DNA from: Frischella japonica
Lineage (GTDB): Bacteria > Pseudomonadota > Gammaproteobacteria > Enterobacterales > Orbaceae
Length of the DNA stretch: 64,000 nt
Direction: 5' to 3'
Assembly: GCF_014489845.1 (NCBI RefSeq)
Contig: NZ_JABURY010000006.1
Location: 1 to 64,000 of the forward strand
Every line of letters starts with the position of its first letter. The stretch's first letter is position 1. The notes under the pieces were generated by a model. The model worked only from the letters and a program-made list of their open reading frames with translations. It was not told where the DNA came from and ran no database searches. Both the position numbers and the translations under genes were made by a program. Of this stretch, positions 29,178 through 40,918 are shown piece by piece.

Positions 29178-30038
29178 TCAATGAGACTTACGTAAATAAA
29201 GTCCCCAGTAGGATAGCGCGATGGCTAATCCCCCTAAAATATTACCTATTGTAACAGGAATGAGATTATTAATAACAAAATGTTCAATTGTTAGACTGCT
29301 AAAAGCATTAGGAGTCAAACCAACTGATGTCCAAAATTCAGGTGTTGCATAATTGTGTATGACAATTCCCATAGGAATCATAAACATATTTGCAATGCTG
29401 TGTTCAAAACCACTTGCAACGAACATTGCAACGGGAAGAACCATTATTAACATTTTATCTAACAGTGAACGACCCGCGTAACTTAACCAAACTGCTAAAC
29501 ATACCATTAGATTAGCTAAAAAACCTAAACAAACGGCTTCAATAAAAGTATGATGTAATTTATGGTCGGCGGTTTGTAGTACATTCAATCCCCATGCACC
29601 ATTCACTGCCATATATTGACCGGAAAACCAAATAACGCCAACAAAGAACATGGCACCGATAAAATTACCAAAATAAACCAGCATCCAGTTGCGGAACATT
29701 TGGTACCAACTAACTTTATGCGTCATTTTCGGTAAAATTGTTAAAACCGTTGAAGTAAAAAGATCTGCGCCACAACAGACAACTAGCATTAAGCCTAATG
29801 AGAAGCACATTCCCCCAACAAACTTAACTAATCCATAAGGTGCATTGCCAGCACCGGTTGTTACTGTAATATAAAAAACAAAAGCTAAAGAGATAAATAC
29901 ACCAGCAGTAATCGCTGAATAGATAGTGGTTAAGGGGTGTTTATTAACTTTATAGTTTCCTATTTCTTCTGCGAGCGCAGTCATCTGTGCGGGAGACAAG
30001 GAATCAACAATTTTGTTGTCACTACTCAAAACTAACAT
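29178..30038 (-). CDS. focA: formate channel FocA
   Basis: FocA is the inner-membrane formate/nitrite-family pentameric channel that moves formate in and out during fermentation. It has about 285 residues and six hydrophobic segments, with family signatures SLGLMLVVCCGADLFTS, ADHKLHHTFIEAVCLG and SGFEHSIANMFMIPMGI. The start is uncertain. An ATG lies at 30036-30038 but directly touches the GAGG ribosome-binding site. A TTG at 30027-30029 is nine bases from that site and gives SSDNKIVD, which aligns better with E. coli FocA. It is co-transcribed with pflB. The 340 bases between focA and serS hold both divergent promoters, including a TATAAT at 30323-30328 for serS. Confidence 0.95.
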   Translation of the reverse strand: MLVLSSDNKIVDSLSPAQMTALAEEIGNYKVNKHPLTTIYSAITAGVFISLAFVFYITVTTGAGNAPYGLVKFVGGMCFSLGLMLVVCCGADLFTSTVLTILPKMTHKVSWYQMFRNWMLVYFGNFIGAMFFVGVIWFSGQYMAVNGAWGLNVLQTADHKLHHTFIEAVCLGFLANLMVCLAVWLSYAGRSLLDKMLIMVLPVAMFVASGFEHSIANMFMIPMGIVIHNYATPEFWTSVGLTPNAFSSLTIEHFVINNLIPVTIGNILGGLAIALSYWGLYLRKSH

Positions 30039-30363
30039 CCTCAAAAAAACTATGGTTTTATGAGAGGCATAGTATACTCAAAATTAGAACTAGATCACCT
30101 TTTTTTTATGTTAAAAAAGAATAAAATGATAAGTTGTTATTTTATAACAATATTTACAAAAAGTTACTTATTGTTAGGCTAGTTTTGTATGATGGTTAAC
30201 TTACTATGCTTATTTGGTAAATAAAGTGTAATAATATTATAAAATATGCTTTACGTTTTGCTTTATATTAATTTAATCGACTATGAATACGATTCTAATC
30301 TGTACGATGATTTAAAATGGCGTATAATGAGGGCAATTTTTAACTTTATTTTCTAAATAATAA

Positions 30364-31674
<1,311 letters not shown>

Positions 31675-31694
31675 CTATCATATTAAATAATGGC

Positions 31695-31729
31695 AATAGC
31701 GTTAATTATAAGATTAGCGCTATTTTTTT
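31695..31729 (+). terminator. serS terminator
   Basis: The arms AATAGCGTTAAT and ATTAGCGCTATT pair with one mismatch and are followed by a run of seven Ts. It lies 20 bases after the serS stop. Confidence 0.85.
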
Positions 31730-31886
31730 GCCTTTTTTCATTACTATTTATATGAATGAAAATGCGTTTAGCTGTAAGATTTGCTATTTATTCATATTTT
31801 CTATTAACGTTAATTATAATAATATAATATTCAATGAGTTAAGTTTAAATACTCACAATTTGGCATTTATCACGATTGAGAAATTT

Positions 31887-32786
31887 ATGTATAAAGGAAT
31901 ACTGCTATCATTGACAGCTTCATGTTTGTTTGGGTTGGTCTATTACTATCCTATCTTATTGCAACCTCTTTCAGTCATCGATATTTTTTGCTGGCGATTA
32001 TTAATGTCATTTCCTGCAATTTTATTATTAGTCTTGCTTGAACGCCAATGGCATACCATTATCGAGCTTTGGCAGCGTATTCGACAACAACCACTATTTT
32101 TACTGGCGCTAATTTTTTCAGCTATGCTTGTGGCAATTCAAATGCTGGTTTTTGTCTGGGCGCCATTAGCTGGTCGTGCTTTATCGACTTCCTTGGGGTA
32201 TTTTATGTTACCTCTAACTATGGTTATCTGTGGTCGAGTTGTTTATAAAGAAAGGTTTAGTTTTTTTCAAAAAATAGCTGTAGCTTTAGCATTTTCGGGA
32301 GTTATTTTAGAAGTCTATTTAACAGGTGCTTTTTCCTGGGAAACTGTCATTATTTCGTTAGGTTATCCGATCTATTTTGTTTTTCGACGACATATGAAAA
32401 TTGATGGTATTGCCGGTACATTTTCTGATTTCTTCTTTATCGCCTTAGCATGCTTAATTTATTTTATATTACAGTATCCTTTAACAAAAGTTGTGAATGA
32501 TATAAGTCATTTTCCTGTGTTTATTCCGTTTTTAGGCATGATAACGGCGATTGCTTTTGCGGCTTATTTTTCTGCTTGCCGAATGTTACCGTTGGGCATA
32601 TTTGGTTTGTTAGGATATGTTGAGCCGATTTTATTAGCGATTGTTTCGATTGTATTTCTGCATGAAAAGATTTCACCTAATCATATGATTTCTTATGGTT
32701 TAATATGGGGTGCAGTATGCATGCTTGTAATAGAAGGTGTCATTTCAACAATACGCAATATCAAACGTAAAAGATTTAACACATAA
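31887..32786 (+). CDS. RarD-like EamA (DMT) family transporter
   Basis: This inner-membrane protein of about 299 residues has ten hydrophobic segments and the RarD-type arrangement of the drug/metabolite transporter superfamily. Supporting pieces are the start MYKGILLSLTASCLFGL, SLGYFMLPLTMVICGRVVYKE, and the mirrored second half GLLGYVEPILLAIVSIVFLHE. The open frame runs 53 codons further upstream, but that part is low-complexity. The ATG at 31887 with TGAG upstream gives the family length. The substrate is unknown. It ends convergent with aroF, and hairpin 32787-32825 lies between them. Confidence 0.85.
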   Translation: MYKGILLSLTASCLFGLVYYYPILLQPLSVIDIFCWRLLMSFPAILLLVLLERQWHTIIELWQRIRQQPLFLLALIFSAMLVAIQMLVFVWAPLAGRALSTSLGYFMLPLTMVICGRVVYKERFSFFQKIAVALAFSGVILEVYLTGAFSWETVIISLGYPIYFVFRRHMKIDGIAGTFSDFFFIALACLIYFILQYPLTKVVNDISHFPVFIPFLGMITAIAFAAYFSACRMLPLGIFGLLGYVEPILLAIVSIVFLHEKISPNHMISYGLIWGAVCMLVIEGVISTIRNIKRKRFNT

Positions 32787-32825
32787 AACCCTATCTTACC
32801 TTGCAATAGTGAAGGAAGATAGGCG
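32787..32825 (-). terminator. hairpin between the RarD-like gene and aroF
   Basis: The plus-strand arms CTATCTTACCTT and AAGGAAGATAG pair with one bulge. On the minus strand the stem is followed by GGGTTTTA, so it most likely ends the aroF transcript. It may serve both genes. Confidence 0.6.
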
Positions 32826-32847
32826 AAAGTTATACCGATTGAAAGTG

Positions 32848-33921
32848 TTATATATGCTGACGGTCAGCCAGTACTGAAGCTAAATCATTTGCCATTTTAT
32901 GCATTAATGTTTCAGTAGTTGACCAGTTAATACAAGCATCTGTCACTGATATACCATATTTCATTTCATGTTTTGGTAATTCTGAAGATTGATTACCTTC
33001 ATGCAAATGACTCTCGATCATTACACCGATAATAGATTGATTACCGTTTTTGATTTGTTCAATAATTGAATCAACGACCATAGGCTGGCGACGATAATCT
33101 TTATTAGAATTACTGTGGCTACAGTCAATCATTAAATTAGGTGTTAAACCAGAGTTCTTCATTTCTATTTCACATTGATTAACGTGTTGGGCATCGTAAT
33201 TGGGGGTTTTACCGCCACGTAAAATCACATGTCCATGTGGATTGCCTTGTGTTTGTAGTATACTTACTTGACCAAATTGATTAATACCGACGAAGCGATG
33301 TGGCATTGATGCAGATTTCATCGCGTTGATTGCAACATCCAAACTGCCATCAGTTCCGTTCTTAAAACCAACAGGCATTGAGAGTCCAGAAGCCATTTCA
33401 CGATGGGTTTGTGATTCGGTGGTTCTGGCACCAATCGCAGCCCAACTGATTAAATCTGCAATGTATTGTGGTGTATTGGGATCAAGCGCTTCAGTAGCAA
33501 TAGGTAAACCAATTTTAGTTATATCAAGAAGTAATTGACGTGCTTTTTTTAAACCATGATTAATATCAAATGTGCTATCCATATGGGGATCGTTAATCAA
33601 ACCTTTCCAGCCTACCGTAGTTCGTGGTTTTTCAAAGTAAACGCGCATCACAATATACAATTGTTCGTTAAGTTTATCCGATAATTTTTTCAATTTTTTG
33701 GCATATTCAATAGCCGCTTTGGTATCGTGAATCGAGCACGGTCCAACCACAATTAATAAACGTGGATCTTTATGTTCTAAAATATTAACAATATGTTGTC
33801 GGGATGTGGCAATTTGATTTTCAAGTAGCTTATTAAGGGGAAGCAGCGTTTTAATTTCATCAGGTGTAATCAAGGGATCTTCCTTTTCAATGCGCACGTT
33901 ATTTAGTGTATCTTTTATCAT
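32848..33921 (-). CDS. aroF: 3-deoxy-7-phosphoheptulonate synthase, AroF type
   Basis: This enzyme makes DAHP from PEP and erythrose 4-phosphate, the first step of aromatic amino acid synthesis. Starting at the ATG 33919-33921 (GAGG nine bases upstream), it has about 357 residues, against 356 for E. coli AroF. It shows the class I signatures VVGPCSIHD, MRVYFEKPRTTVGWKG and GARTTESQTHRE. Among the three E. coli isozymes it resembles AroF, sharing DTLNNV near the start, ATEALDPNTPQY and CSHSNSNKDYRRQP. AroF is the tyrosine-inhibited, TyrR-repressed isozyme, and a TyrR-like box lies 46 bases upstream. The allosteric specificity is inferred from similarity only. Confidence 0.93.
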   Translation of the reverse strand: MIKDTLNNVRIEKEDPLITPDEIKTLLPLNKLLENQIATSRQHIVNILEHKDPRLLIVVGPCSIHDTKAAIEYAKKLKKLSDKLNEQLYIVMRVYFEKPRTTVGWKGLINDPHMDSTFDINHGLKKARQLLLDITKIGLPIATEALDPNTPQYIADLISWAAIGARTTESQTHREMASGLSMPVGFKNGTDGSLDVAINAMKSASMPHRFVGINQFGQVSILQTQGNPHGHVILRGGKTPNYDAQHVNQCEIEMKNSGLTPNLMIDCSHSNSNKDYRRQPMVVDSIIEQIKNGNQSIIGVMIESHLHEGNQSSELPKHEMKYGISVTDACINWSTTETLMHKMANDLASVLADRQHI

Positions 33922-33967
33922 GTTATTAAACCTCAAAATTCATTATTTGTTATTATTTTTTTACGGT

Positions 33968-33985
33968 AGTAAAAAAATATTTACA
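33968..33985 (-). promoter_or_regulatory. TyrR-like box upstream of aroF
   Basis: On the minus strand the site reads TGTAAATATTTTTTTACT. This matches the TyrR consensus TGTAAA-N6-TTTACA at eleven of twelve fixed positions. It ends about 46 bases before the aroF start. This fits the AroF assignment, since aroF is TyrR-controlled in E. coli. A chance match is possible in such AT-rich DNA. The rest of the 346-base gap 33922-34267 shows no gene. Confidence 0.5.
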
Positions 33986-34267
33986 ACATTACATTAGACA
34001 TATAACCACAAAACCCTAATTTAGTAAATAAAATACCAAAAAATATTAAATATTTTTATATGTAACATTATCTTTACGATTTTAAATGAAATTAAGATAA
34101 AAGGATGTGTAATAAATGATTTGTCTTCATTGTGAACTGAAGTTGATTAAAAATGTATCTAAAATGTTATAACAAGTTGATTTGGTTAATAGTTTAACGA
34201 TTTAACTGATAATGACATCATAGTTTAAATATTTTGATGAAAATGTGTGGTGTAAGTATTTACATAC

Positions 34268-35350
34268 TCACTCACAGCATTCAATTGATTGTAGCACCAA
34301 ATCTTGATTAACATCATCGACCACTTTCACATGACCAATCTTAGTTGGTAAGACTAAACGCAATTTTCCTGATAAGACCTTTTTATCACGTAGCATATGA
34401 GGAATATATGCAGTAGGCAGCATTGACTCTGGTTTAACCACAGGTAACTTGGCACGAATTAGTAATTGCTTGATACGAGTAATCTCATCATCACTGAACT
34501 GGCCCAGTAATTTTGCTGTGTGTGCTGCCATTAACATACCTACGCTAACAGCTTCGCCATGTAACCAATTACCATAACCCAATTCGGCTTCAATCGCGTG
34601 ACCATAGGTGTGACCTAAATTTAAGATCGCACGGATATCTTGCTCGGTTTCATCAGCAGCAACCACTTTAGCTTTAAGTTCACAACAATGGGCAATGCAA
34701 TAGCGCATGGCACTGGGTTCTAAAGCCAATAAGTCGTCAATGTGATGTTCTAACCAAACAAAAAAATCATAATCTAAAATAATACCATATTTGATCACCT
34801 CAGCAAGACCAGCAGATAATTCCCTAGGTGGTAGCGTTTTTAAACAGTTAAGATCCACTATAACCGCTTGTGGTTGATAAAATGCACCAATCATATTTTT
34901 ACCCAATGGGTGATTGATGGCTGTCTTTCCACCAACTGAAGAATCCACTTGTGATAATAACGTTGTGGGGACTTGAATAAAACGGATGCCACGTTGATAG
35001 CAGGCGGCGGCAAAACCGACCACATCGCCGATAACTCCACCGCCGAGGGCAATCAAAACCGATTGGCGAGTATGATTATTGGCAAGTAATTGGCTTAAGA
35101 TGGTATTCCAGGTTGCCATTGTTTTATATTTTTCACCATCAGGTACAATAACCGAATCAGTTTTAATACCATTTTGTTCCAACATAGTTGTCAGCGTTGG
35201 TAAATAAAGAGGGGCAATAGTATCATTGGTAGTGATTAATACTCGGTCACCAGCTTTTAATTGAAAGTGTGGAAAATCTAAAAGCGCATTTTCGCCAATG
35301 TTAATGGAATAACTACGTTCATTTAATGAAACTGTCAGTGTTTTTAACAT
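34268..35350 (-). CDS. aroB: 3-dehydroquinate synthase
   Basis: AroB converts DAHP to 3-dehydroquinate, the second shikimate step, using NAD and a divalent metal. The protein has 360 residues, close to 362 in E. coli. It shows [19 protein letters not shown], the substrate segment [19 protein letters not shown], and metal-ligand regions LAEVIKYGI and [12 protein letters not shown]. aroK, which precedes aroB in E. coli, is not here; the divergent neighbour is nadE across 130 bases. It is on the same strand as aroF but separated by 346 bases, so the two are probably transcribed separately. Confidence 0.97.
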   Translation of the reverse strand: MLKTLTVSLNERSYSINIGENALLDFPHFQLKAGDRVLITTNDTIAPLYLPTLTTMLEQNGIKTDSVIVPDGEKYKTMATWNTILSQLLANNHTRQSVLIALGGGVIGDVVGFAAACYQRGIRFIQVPTTLLSQVDSSVGGKTAINHPLGKNMIGAFYQPQAVIVDLNCLKTLPPRELSAGLAEVIKYGIILDYDFFVWLEHHIDDLLALEPSAMRYCIAHCCELKAKVVAADETEQDIRAILNLGHTYGHAIEAELGYGNWLHGEAVSVGMLMAAHTAKLLGQFSDDEITRIKQLLIRAKLPVVKPESMLPTAYIPHMLRDKKVLSGKLRLVLPTKIGHVKVVDDVNQDLVLQSIECCE

Positions 35351-35480
35351 GATATTTCCTGTTATGATTCAAACTAAGGCGATAGCCGATATTTTGACTA
35401 TGTTAAACATAAAAAACTAGCAGCGCAACTTAGAATCATTTAAACTTAACGCTTATTTTTATTCGCATTATGAGTTATCT

Positions 35481-37100
35481 ATGTCTTTTTCTTTTGTGTT
35501 GGCTCAGCAAAATTTTCGGGTTGGTGATATTGAAGGTAATACGACTCGAATTATTGAATTAATCAACCATCATCATCAACATGATTTATTGATCTTTTCT
35601 GAGTTAGCAATATGTGGTTATCCGCCAGAAGATCTGATTTACCGTAGCGATTTTAGGCAACGTTGTGAACAAGCTTTGCAAGAAATTAAGGCGGCAACTA
35701 AAGAATGTGGAGTAGTTGTTGGTCACCCATATTGGCAAAATACCGATGATAAAAATCCACAAATATATAATTCATTATCATTGATATATCAGGGTAAGAT
35801 TTTATTGACTTACCATAAACAGTGTCTACCAAATTATGATGTGTTTGACGAAAAACGTTATTTTACTGCTGGCACTGAAAATGGCGTGGTGATGTTTAAA
35901 GGTAAAAAGCTCGGTTTATTGATTTGTGAAGATCTTTGGCAAGATTTGCCGGCTGCTCGATTGAAGCAAGAGCAAGTTGATTACATTATTAGTATAAATG
36001 CCTCACCGTATGATTATCAAAAACAAGCAATGCGCCAGCATCTTATTGAGAAACATGCTAAACAACATCAAATACCGATTATTTATGTTAACCAAATTGG
36101 CGGGCAGGACGAACTGGTTTTTGATGGCGGCTCTTTAGTTTGTAATAAGCAGGGGGTAATAAATTATCAATTTGCTTCGTTTGTGGAACAAGTCGAAGTT
36201 ATTAATGAAATGATAATGGCTACAGCCAATTCAGTGGTTAAAGTAACTAATCATTTAGCCGATATCTATCAAGCATTAGTTTTAGCAACACGTGATTATG
36301 TTACGAAAAATGGTTTTAACGGTGTACTTTTAGGTTTATCTGGTGGTATTGACTCTGCGCTAACTTTAGCTATCGCAGTGGATGCATTAGGTAAGGATAA
36401 AGTTCAAGCAGTGATGATGCCATTCCGATATACGGCTGATATCAGTATTGCTGATGCGCAAGAAGAGGCGAATATTTTAGATATCGAATTTAATATTATT
36501 TCAATAGAACCTATGTTTGATGCATTTATGGTTCAATTAGCGCCAATGTTTACTAATACTATACGTGATACAACCGAAGAGAATTTACAAGCACGTTGCC
36601 GTGGCGTTATTTTAATGGCATTATCAAACAAACGTCGACAGTTGGTATTAACAACAGGTAATAAAAGTGAAATGTCGGTAGGTTATGCTACACTCTATGG
36701 CGATATGGCTGGAGGGTTTGATGTTTTAAAAGATGTGCCTAAAACTTTGGTGTTTGCACTATCTAAATATCGCAATACATTATCATACGTGATTCCTGAG
36801 CGAGTGATTAGTCGTCCGCCATCAGCAGAACTAGCACCTGATCAAAAAGATGAAGATAATTTACCGCCCTATGAAATTTTAGATGGTATTTTGCAAGGTT
36901 ATATTGAGCAAGATCAATCAGTCGACCAATTGATTGCTCAAGGATATGATGAATCGACAATAAAACGTGTTATAAAATTAGTAGATATCAATGAATACAA
37001 ACGTCGTCAGGCAGCTGTTGGGCCTAAAATTACTTCTCGTAATTTTGGTAAAGGAAGACGTTATCCTATTACGTCAGGATTTGGAACTAAGAATTGGTAA
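35481..37100 (+). CDS. nadE: glutamine-dependent NAD+ synthetase
   Basis: NadE makes NAD from deamido-NAD, ATP and an amino donor. This 539-residue protein is the two-domain glutamine-using type. An N-terminal nitrilase-like glutaminase carries Glu in FSELAICGYPPEDL, Lys in YHKQCLPNYDVFDE and Cys in GLLICEDLW. The C-terminal synthetase domain starts near residue 270, with the pyrophosphate loop GLSGGIDSALTLAI and the segment TTGNKSEMSVGYATLYGDM. The ammonia-only E. coli NadE lacks the glutaminase domain. glnB follows after 34 bases with its own GGATTAAAGAGA site, so the two are probably one operon linking NAD synthesis to nitrogen status. Confidence 0.96.
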   Translation: MSFSFVLAQQNFRVGDIEGNTTRIIELINHHHQHDLLIFSELAICGYPPEDLIYRSDFRQRCEQALQEIKAATKECGVVVGHPYWQNTDDKNPQIYNSLSLIYQGKILLTYHKQCLPNYDVFDEKRYFTAGTENGVVMFKGKKLGLLICEDLWQDLPAARLKQEQVDYIISINASPYDYQKQAMRQHLIEKHAKQHQIPIIYVNQIGGQDELVFDGGSLVCNKQGVINYQFASFVEQVEVINEMIMATANSVVKVTNHLADIYQALVLATRDYVTKNGFNGVLLGLSGGIDSALTLAIAVDALGKDKVQAVMMPFRYTADISIADAQEEANILDIEFNIISIEPMFDAFMVQLAPMFTNTIRDTTEENLQARCRGVILMALSNKRRQLVLTTGNKSEMSVGYATLYGDMAGGFDVLKDVPKTLVFALSKYRNTLSYVIPERVISRPPSAELAPDQKDEDNLPPYEILDGILQGYIEQDQSVDQLIAQGYDESTIKRVIKLVDINEYKRRQAAVGPKITSRNFGKGRRYPITSGFGTKNW

Positions 37101-37122
37101 ATTTGAACATCTTAAGGATTAA

Positions 37123-38122
<1,000 letters not shown>

Positions 38123-38128
38123 TATCAA

Positions 38129-38499
38129 ATTATTATCAATTTTTTATAAATCATATGTGAATTGTATTATCTTTAAGTATTAATAACAACCGTATTATTC
38201 TTCTAGTGCCGAATTAATTGATAAAATATAATTTTAGGCTATTTAACATTTGTTTTTATTCATTATTAAGTTATGTTAAATTTATGAAATAAATCACTTA
38301 ATTAAGTAACATAATGTCATTTTTAGTTAACTGTGATTAATAGGAATAATATTGTTATTGAGTTTGCCAACTAGGGCTTGTGTTAAGTTTATTGTTCGGA
38401 TAAACTGAGTCAGTTTTTAGTGATACAACTGACTATTGGTTAAAAAAACTAAAAAACTATAAATACTAAAATATAATTAATCAATAATAGGATAATTCA
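38129..38499. other. duplicated upstream region of tfoX, copy A (no gene)
   Basis: From about 38150 to 38350 the sequence matches 39870-40158, the region just before intact tfoX. Shared blocks include ATTATCTTTAAGTATTAATA, TTTGTTTTTATTCATTATT and CTTAATTAAGTAACATAA. In copy A the match breaks off where the tfoX start codon would be, and unrelated DNA leads into the DUF4177 gene. Nothing is coded here. Confidence 0.75.
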
Positions 38500-38715
38500 A
38501 TGAAAGAATATAGAGTCGTCATTTATCAGGAAGATATGCTCTCAACTTTACTTTTCGGTTCCGCCAAAGTAGATCCAATTAAATTTTCTAACTTTCTAAA
38601 TCAACGGGCTAGGGAAGGATGGCGGGTTGTGACTATGGAAAAAGATCTACGTCGCATGTTACTATTTTGGAAACGTGAGGCATACGTTGTTATTATGGAA
38701 AAGGATAATTTATAA
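38500..38715 (+). CDS. DUF4177-like small protein
   Basis: This is a 71-residue protein. The pattern KEYRVV, then NQRAREGWRVVTMEKD, then EAYVVIMEK fits the DUF4177 family of small soluble alpha/beta proteins of unknown function. No signal or membrane segment is seen. A short AGGATAA lies just upstream of the ATG. It sits in the DNA that replaced the 5' part of the decayed tfoX copy, followed 130 bases later by a tiny membrane-protein gene. I infer no function. Confidence 0.7.
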   Translation: MKEYRVVIYQEDMLSTLLFGSAKVDPIKFSNFLNQRAREGWRVVTMEKDLRRMLLFWKREAYVVIMEKDNL

Positions 38716-38844
38716 ATAATCAATTTCAAATACGATTATTTGCTCTAAAATTTCTTAAATATAACATTCATTAAGAGAATAAACTAAAAATTAAATTAAA
38801 TTCTTTTGTTGAAGTTAGGAAATAAATACTTGAGGGCGTGTGTT

Positions 38845-38973
38845 ATGACTGATTGTGACATCTTCGTTTTGTTGTTAGTAATATTAATTCCTTTTGCGAA
38901 GCTGATAATCTATTTATTATTTAAAGATTGTAAGAGTGATAAAGAATTAAAAGAGAAAGGTTACTTAGAATAA
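38845..38973 (+). CDS. 42-residue single-pass membrane protein
   Basis: This small ORF has a strong ribosome-binding site (GAGGG eight bases before the ATG). It encodes one hydrophobic helix (residues 6-26, IFVLLLVILIPFAKLIIYLL) followed by a charged tail ending KEKGYLE. The clear start signal and the helix-plus-charged-tail design support a real gene, possibly a small regulatory or accessory membrane peptide. It follows the DUF4177 gene on the same strand and may be co-transcribed. No family is recognised. Confidence 0.55.
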   Translation: MTDCDIFVLLLVILIPFAKLIIYLLFKDCKSDKELKEKGYLE

Positions 38974-39087
38974 GCTAAGTTATGATTTCTTTATCTTGAT
39001 ACATATAAGTAATATTTTATTCTGAATTTAGCAGAATAGGTTTATAGTCCTAAAAATTACAAAATGACTTATACATCTCCTTTATTG

Positions 39088-39326
39088 GATATGATGAGTT
39101 AGTTAGCTGTTAAACCTCTCGTTATTGAGGTTAGTCTTATAAATAAGTTATGACAATATTATTAGGTTAGTCATCAACAATGGCAAGATAAAGCTAAATC
39201 AACTCAATATTGAGTTATTAAAACAATTTGGACCTTTTAAAGTATATTAACCATTACATCGATAAAATAACAATATTTCTCTAAATATTTATTTTCATTG
39301 TACTGTGCTTTAAAAGGTTTTCATGT
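39088..39326 (+). pseudogene. remnant of tfoX (copy A)
   Basis: The plus strand matches intact tfoX in several blocks, including AAACCTCTC, ATTGAGTTATTAAAACAAT, GGACCTTTTAA and TGTGCTTTAAA. It has many stops, frame shifts and a large internal deletion. The 5' third of the gene is missing. The match ends abruptly near 39326, where it joins the 3' end of the second copy of the exported-protein gene. That point is the tandem-duplication junction. Confidence 0.75.
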
Positions 39327-39861
39327 TTGTTTTTTCCAACAGAAGTAATTTTTCTGCCGTACCTTGTGCAGGTATTGTCCTAACACCAATATTAGTATTA
39401 AGATTGTCATGCCAAGTTTCGATACTGTCATCTGAAAAGTAAATTTTCATATTATAAGCATACATCGACTCTTTCTTAACTTCGGTCCATAATAAAAAAT
39501 CTAATTTTAAACGAATATTCTGCAAAGCATTATCAATAGAAAACCCCAAAAAATAGTAATCACCATGTTCACCTAGCGCCAATGAATTATCATAATAACC
39601 CGTTAGTTTTAATGATTGATATAATATTGGTTTATCGAATTGAACATAATTATTGGCAATTTTTTCTATCATCTACCGCTCTATAAGCTTAATTAAGATT
39701 CATTTCCTTGATGGATATTTGATCTTTAACTTGTTGTTTAAATTAAAATAAAAGAATCTTCACATTAAATAAATGATTTAATAATAAAATCAATATAGTT
39801 TGATTGATCATTTGCATAAATAAAAGTTTAAAAAAAAGCGCAAAAATTTTTTCGTCATAAA
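39327..39861 (-). pseudogene. decayed second copy of the exported protein gene
   Basis: The minus strand carries about 110 residues nearly identical to the intact protein at 37466-38122 (for example YYDNSLALGEHGDYYF and NLNTNIGVRTIPAQGTAE). Upstream of that the frame is broken by stops and deletions. The signal-peptide region is visible only as degraded DNA near 39820-39861. The C-terminus is also lost, replaced by a few codons read out of the tfoX remnant. It is not expected to make a working exported protein. Confidence 0.8.
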
Positions 39862-40158
39862 ATCATTATTAATTTTTATTAAAGTATTTATGAATTGCAT
39901 TATCTTTAAGTATTAATAACAACTGTATTATTCTTTTAGTAGCAAATTAATTATAATTTTAGCTTATTCAATATTTGTTTGAATTTATGATTAGTTGTGC
40001 AATTTTATATATCATTTGGAATAGAGATCGCAAAAAGTAGTGTTCCTTACAACATTTGTTTTTATTCATTATTAAGTTACGTTAAATTAATGAAACCAAT
40101 TACTTAATTAAGTAACATAAGGTCATTTTTATTAAATTGTGATTAATAGGAATAAAAA

Positions 40159-40791
40159 ATGGGAAATAACTATAAAAAAATAATAATCCATGTATTGACT
40201 GAGATTCTTCAATATAATGGTAAACTCATATCGACTAAAGCATTATTTGGCGGTTCGGGTATTTGTTATAATAATATTATATTTGGCTGGTTTTATAACG
40301 AGCAATTTTATGTCCGTGGTCACGCTAGCTATTTGTCTATGATGAGTGAGTTAGATATGAAACCTCTCATTCTTGAGGTTGGTATTAGAAATAAGTTATT
40401 ACAGTATTATCAGGTTACCAATGAGCTATGGAAAAATGAAGCTAAATTAGCCAATATTATCCATATGGTTATTGAAACTTCCCAACAAGATAAATTATCA
40501 AAATGTCAGATTAAAGAAGCAAGAATCAAAGATTTACCCAATATGACATTATCATTAGAGCGTATTTTGTTTAAAGCAGGTGTTATCAATATTGAGTTAT
40601 TAAAACAATTAGGACCTTTTAAGGTCTATTACCAATTACAACAACAAAATAACAACATCTCTCAAAATATCTTATTTTCTTTGTATTGTGCTTTAAAGGG
40701 TGTTCATGTTGCTATTTTAACAGAAGAGAAAAAATCGCAACTCATTAATGAATATAACGCTTTTCTTAGGAACAAAAATCATTATAAATAA
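40159..40791 (+). CDS. tfoX: TfoX/Sxy family competence regulator
   Basis: This 210-residue protein matches E. coli Sxy (209 residues) in both domains. The N-terminal TfoX domain shows STKALFGGSGICYNN and FYVRGH. The C-terminal helix-hairpin-helix-type domain follows IKDLPNMTLSLE and has VINIELLKQLGPFKVYYQL and the terminal CALKGVHVAIL. Sxy works with CRP to turn on DNA-uptake genes at CRP-S promoters. This suggests the organism has natural competence genes elsewhere. The start has AGGAATAAAA upstream. It is the intact tfoX of a tandem duplication, and the other copy is a remnant at 39088-39326. Confidence 0.88.
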   Translation: MGNNYKKIIIHVLTEILQYNGKLISTKALFGGSGICYNNIIFGWFYNEQFYVRGHASYLSMMSELDMKPLILEVGIRNKLLQYYQVTNELWKNEAKLANIIHMVIETSQQDKLSKCQIKEARIKDLPNMTLSLERILFKAGVINIELLKQLGPFKVYYQLQQQNNNISQNILFSLYCALKGVHVAILTEEKKSQLINEYNAFLRNKNHYK

Positions 40792-40815
40792 AATCAGTGA
40801 ATGAGAGATAAATCT

Positions 40816-40894
40816 TTAAATAATATCAACAACTGAAAATAAACTATCCTAATTTTGGTTTTTTAGCGATAGTGCTCTGTTGTTGATTATTTAA
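40816..40894. terminator. long inverted repeat between tfoX and a convergent membrane gene
   Basis: The arms TTAAATAATATCAACAAC (40816-40833) and GTTGTTGATTATTTAA (40879-40894) pair along 16 bases, with a 2-base bulge. An inner pair ACTATC/GATAGT extends the structure. It lies between convergent stop codons and probably ends transcription from both sides, although it lacks a strong T run. Confidence 0.55.
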
Positions 40895-40918
40895 ACTATC
40901 ATTCTCCCGGTTTTATTA

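Noticed and set aside
31728-31886. N-terminal 53-residue extension of the RarD-like transporter
   Set aside because: The extra residues are Asn/Ile/Phe-rich, unlike the family. They start without a ribosome-binding site, and the internal ATG gives the expected length.
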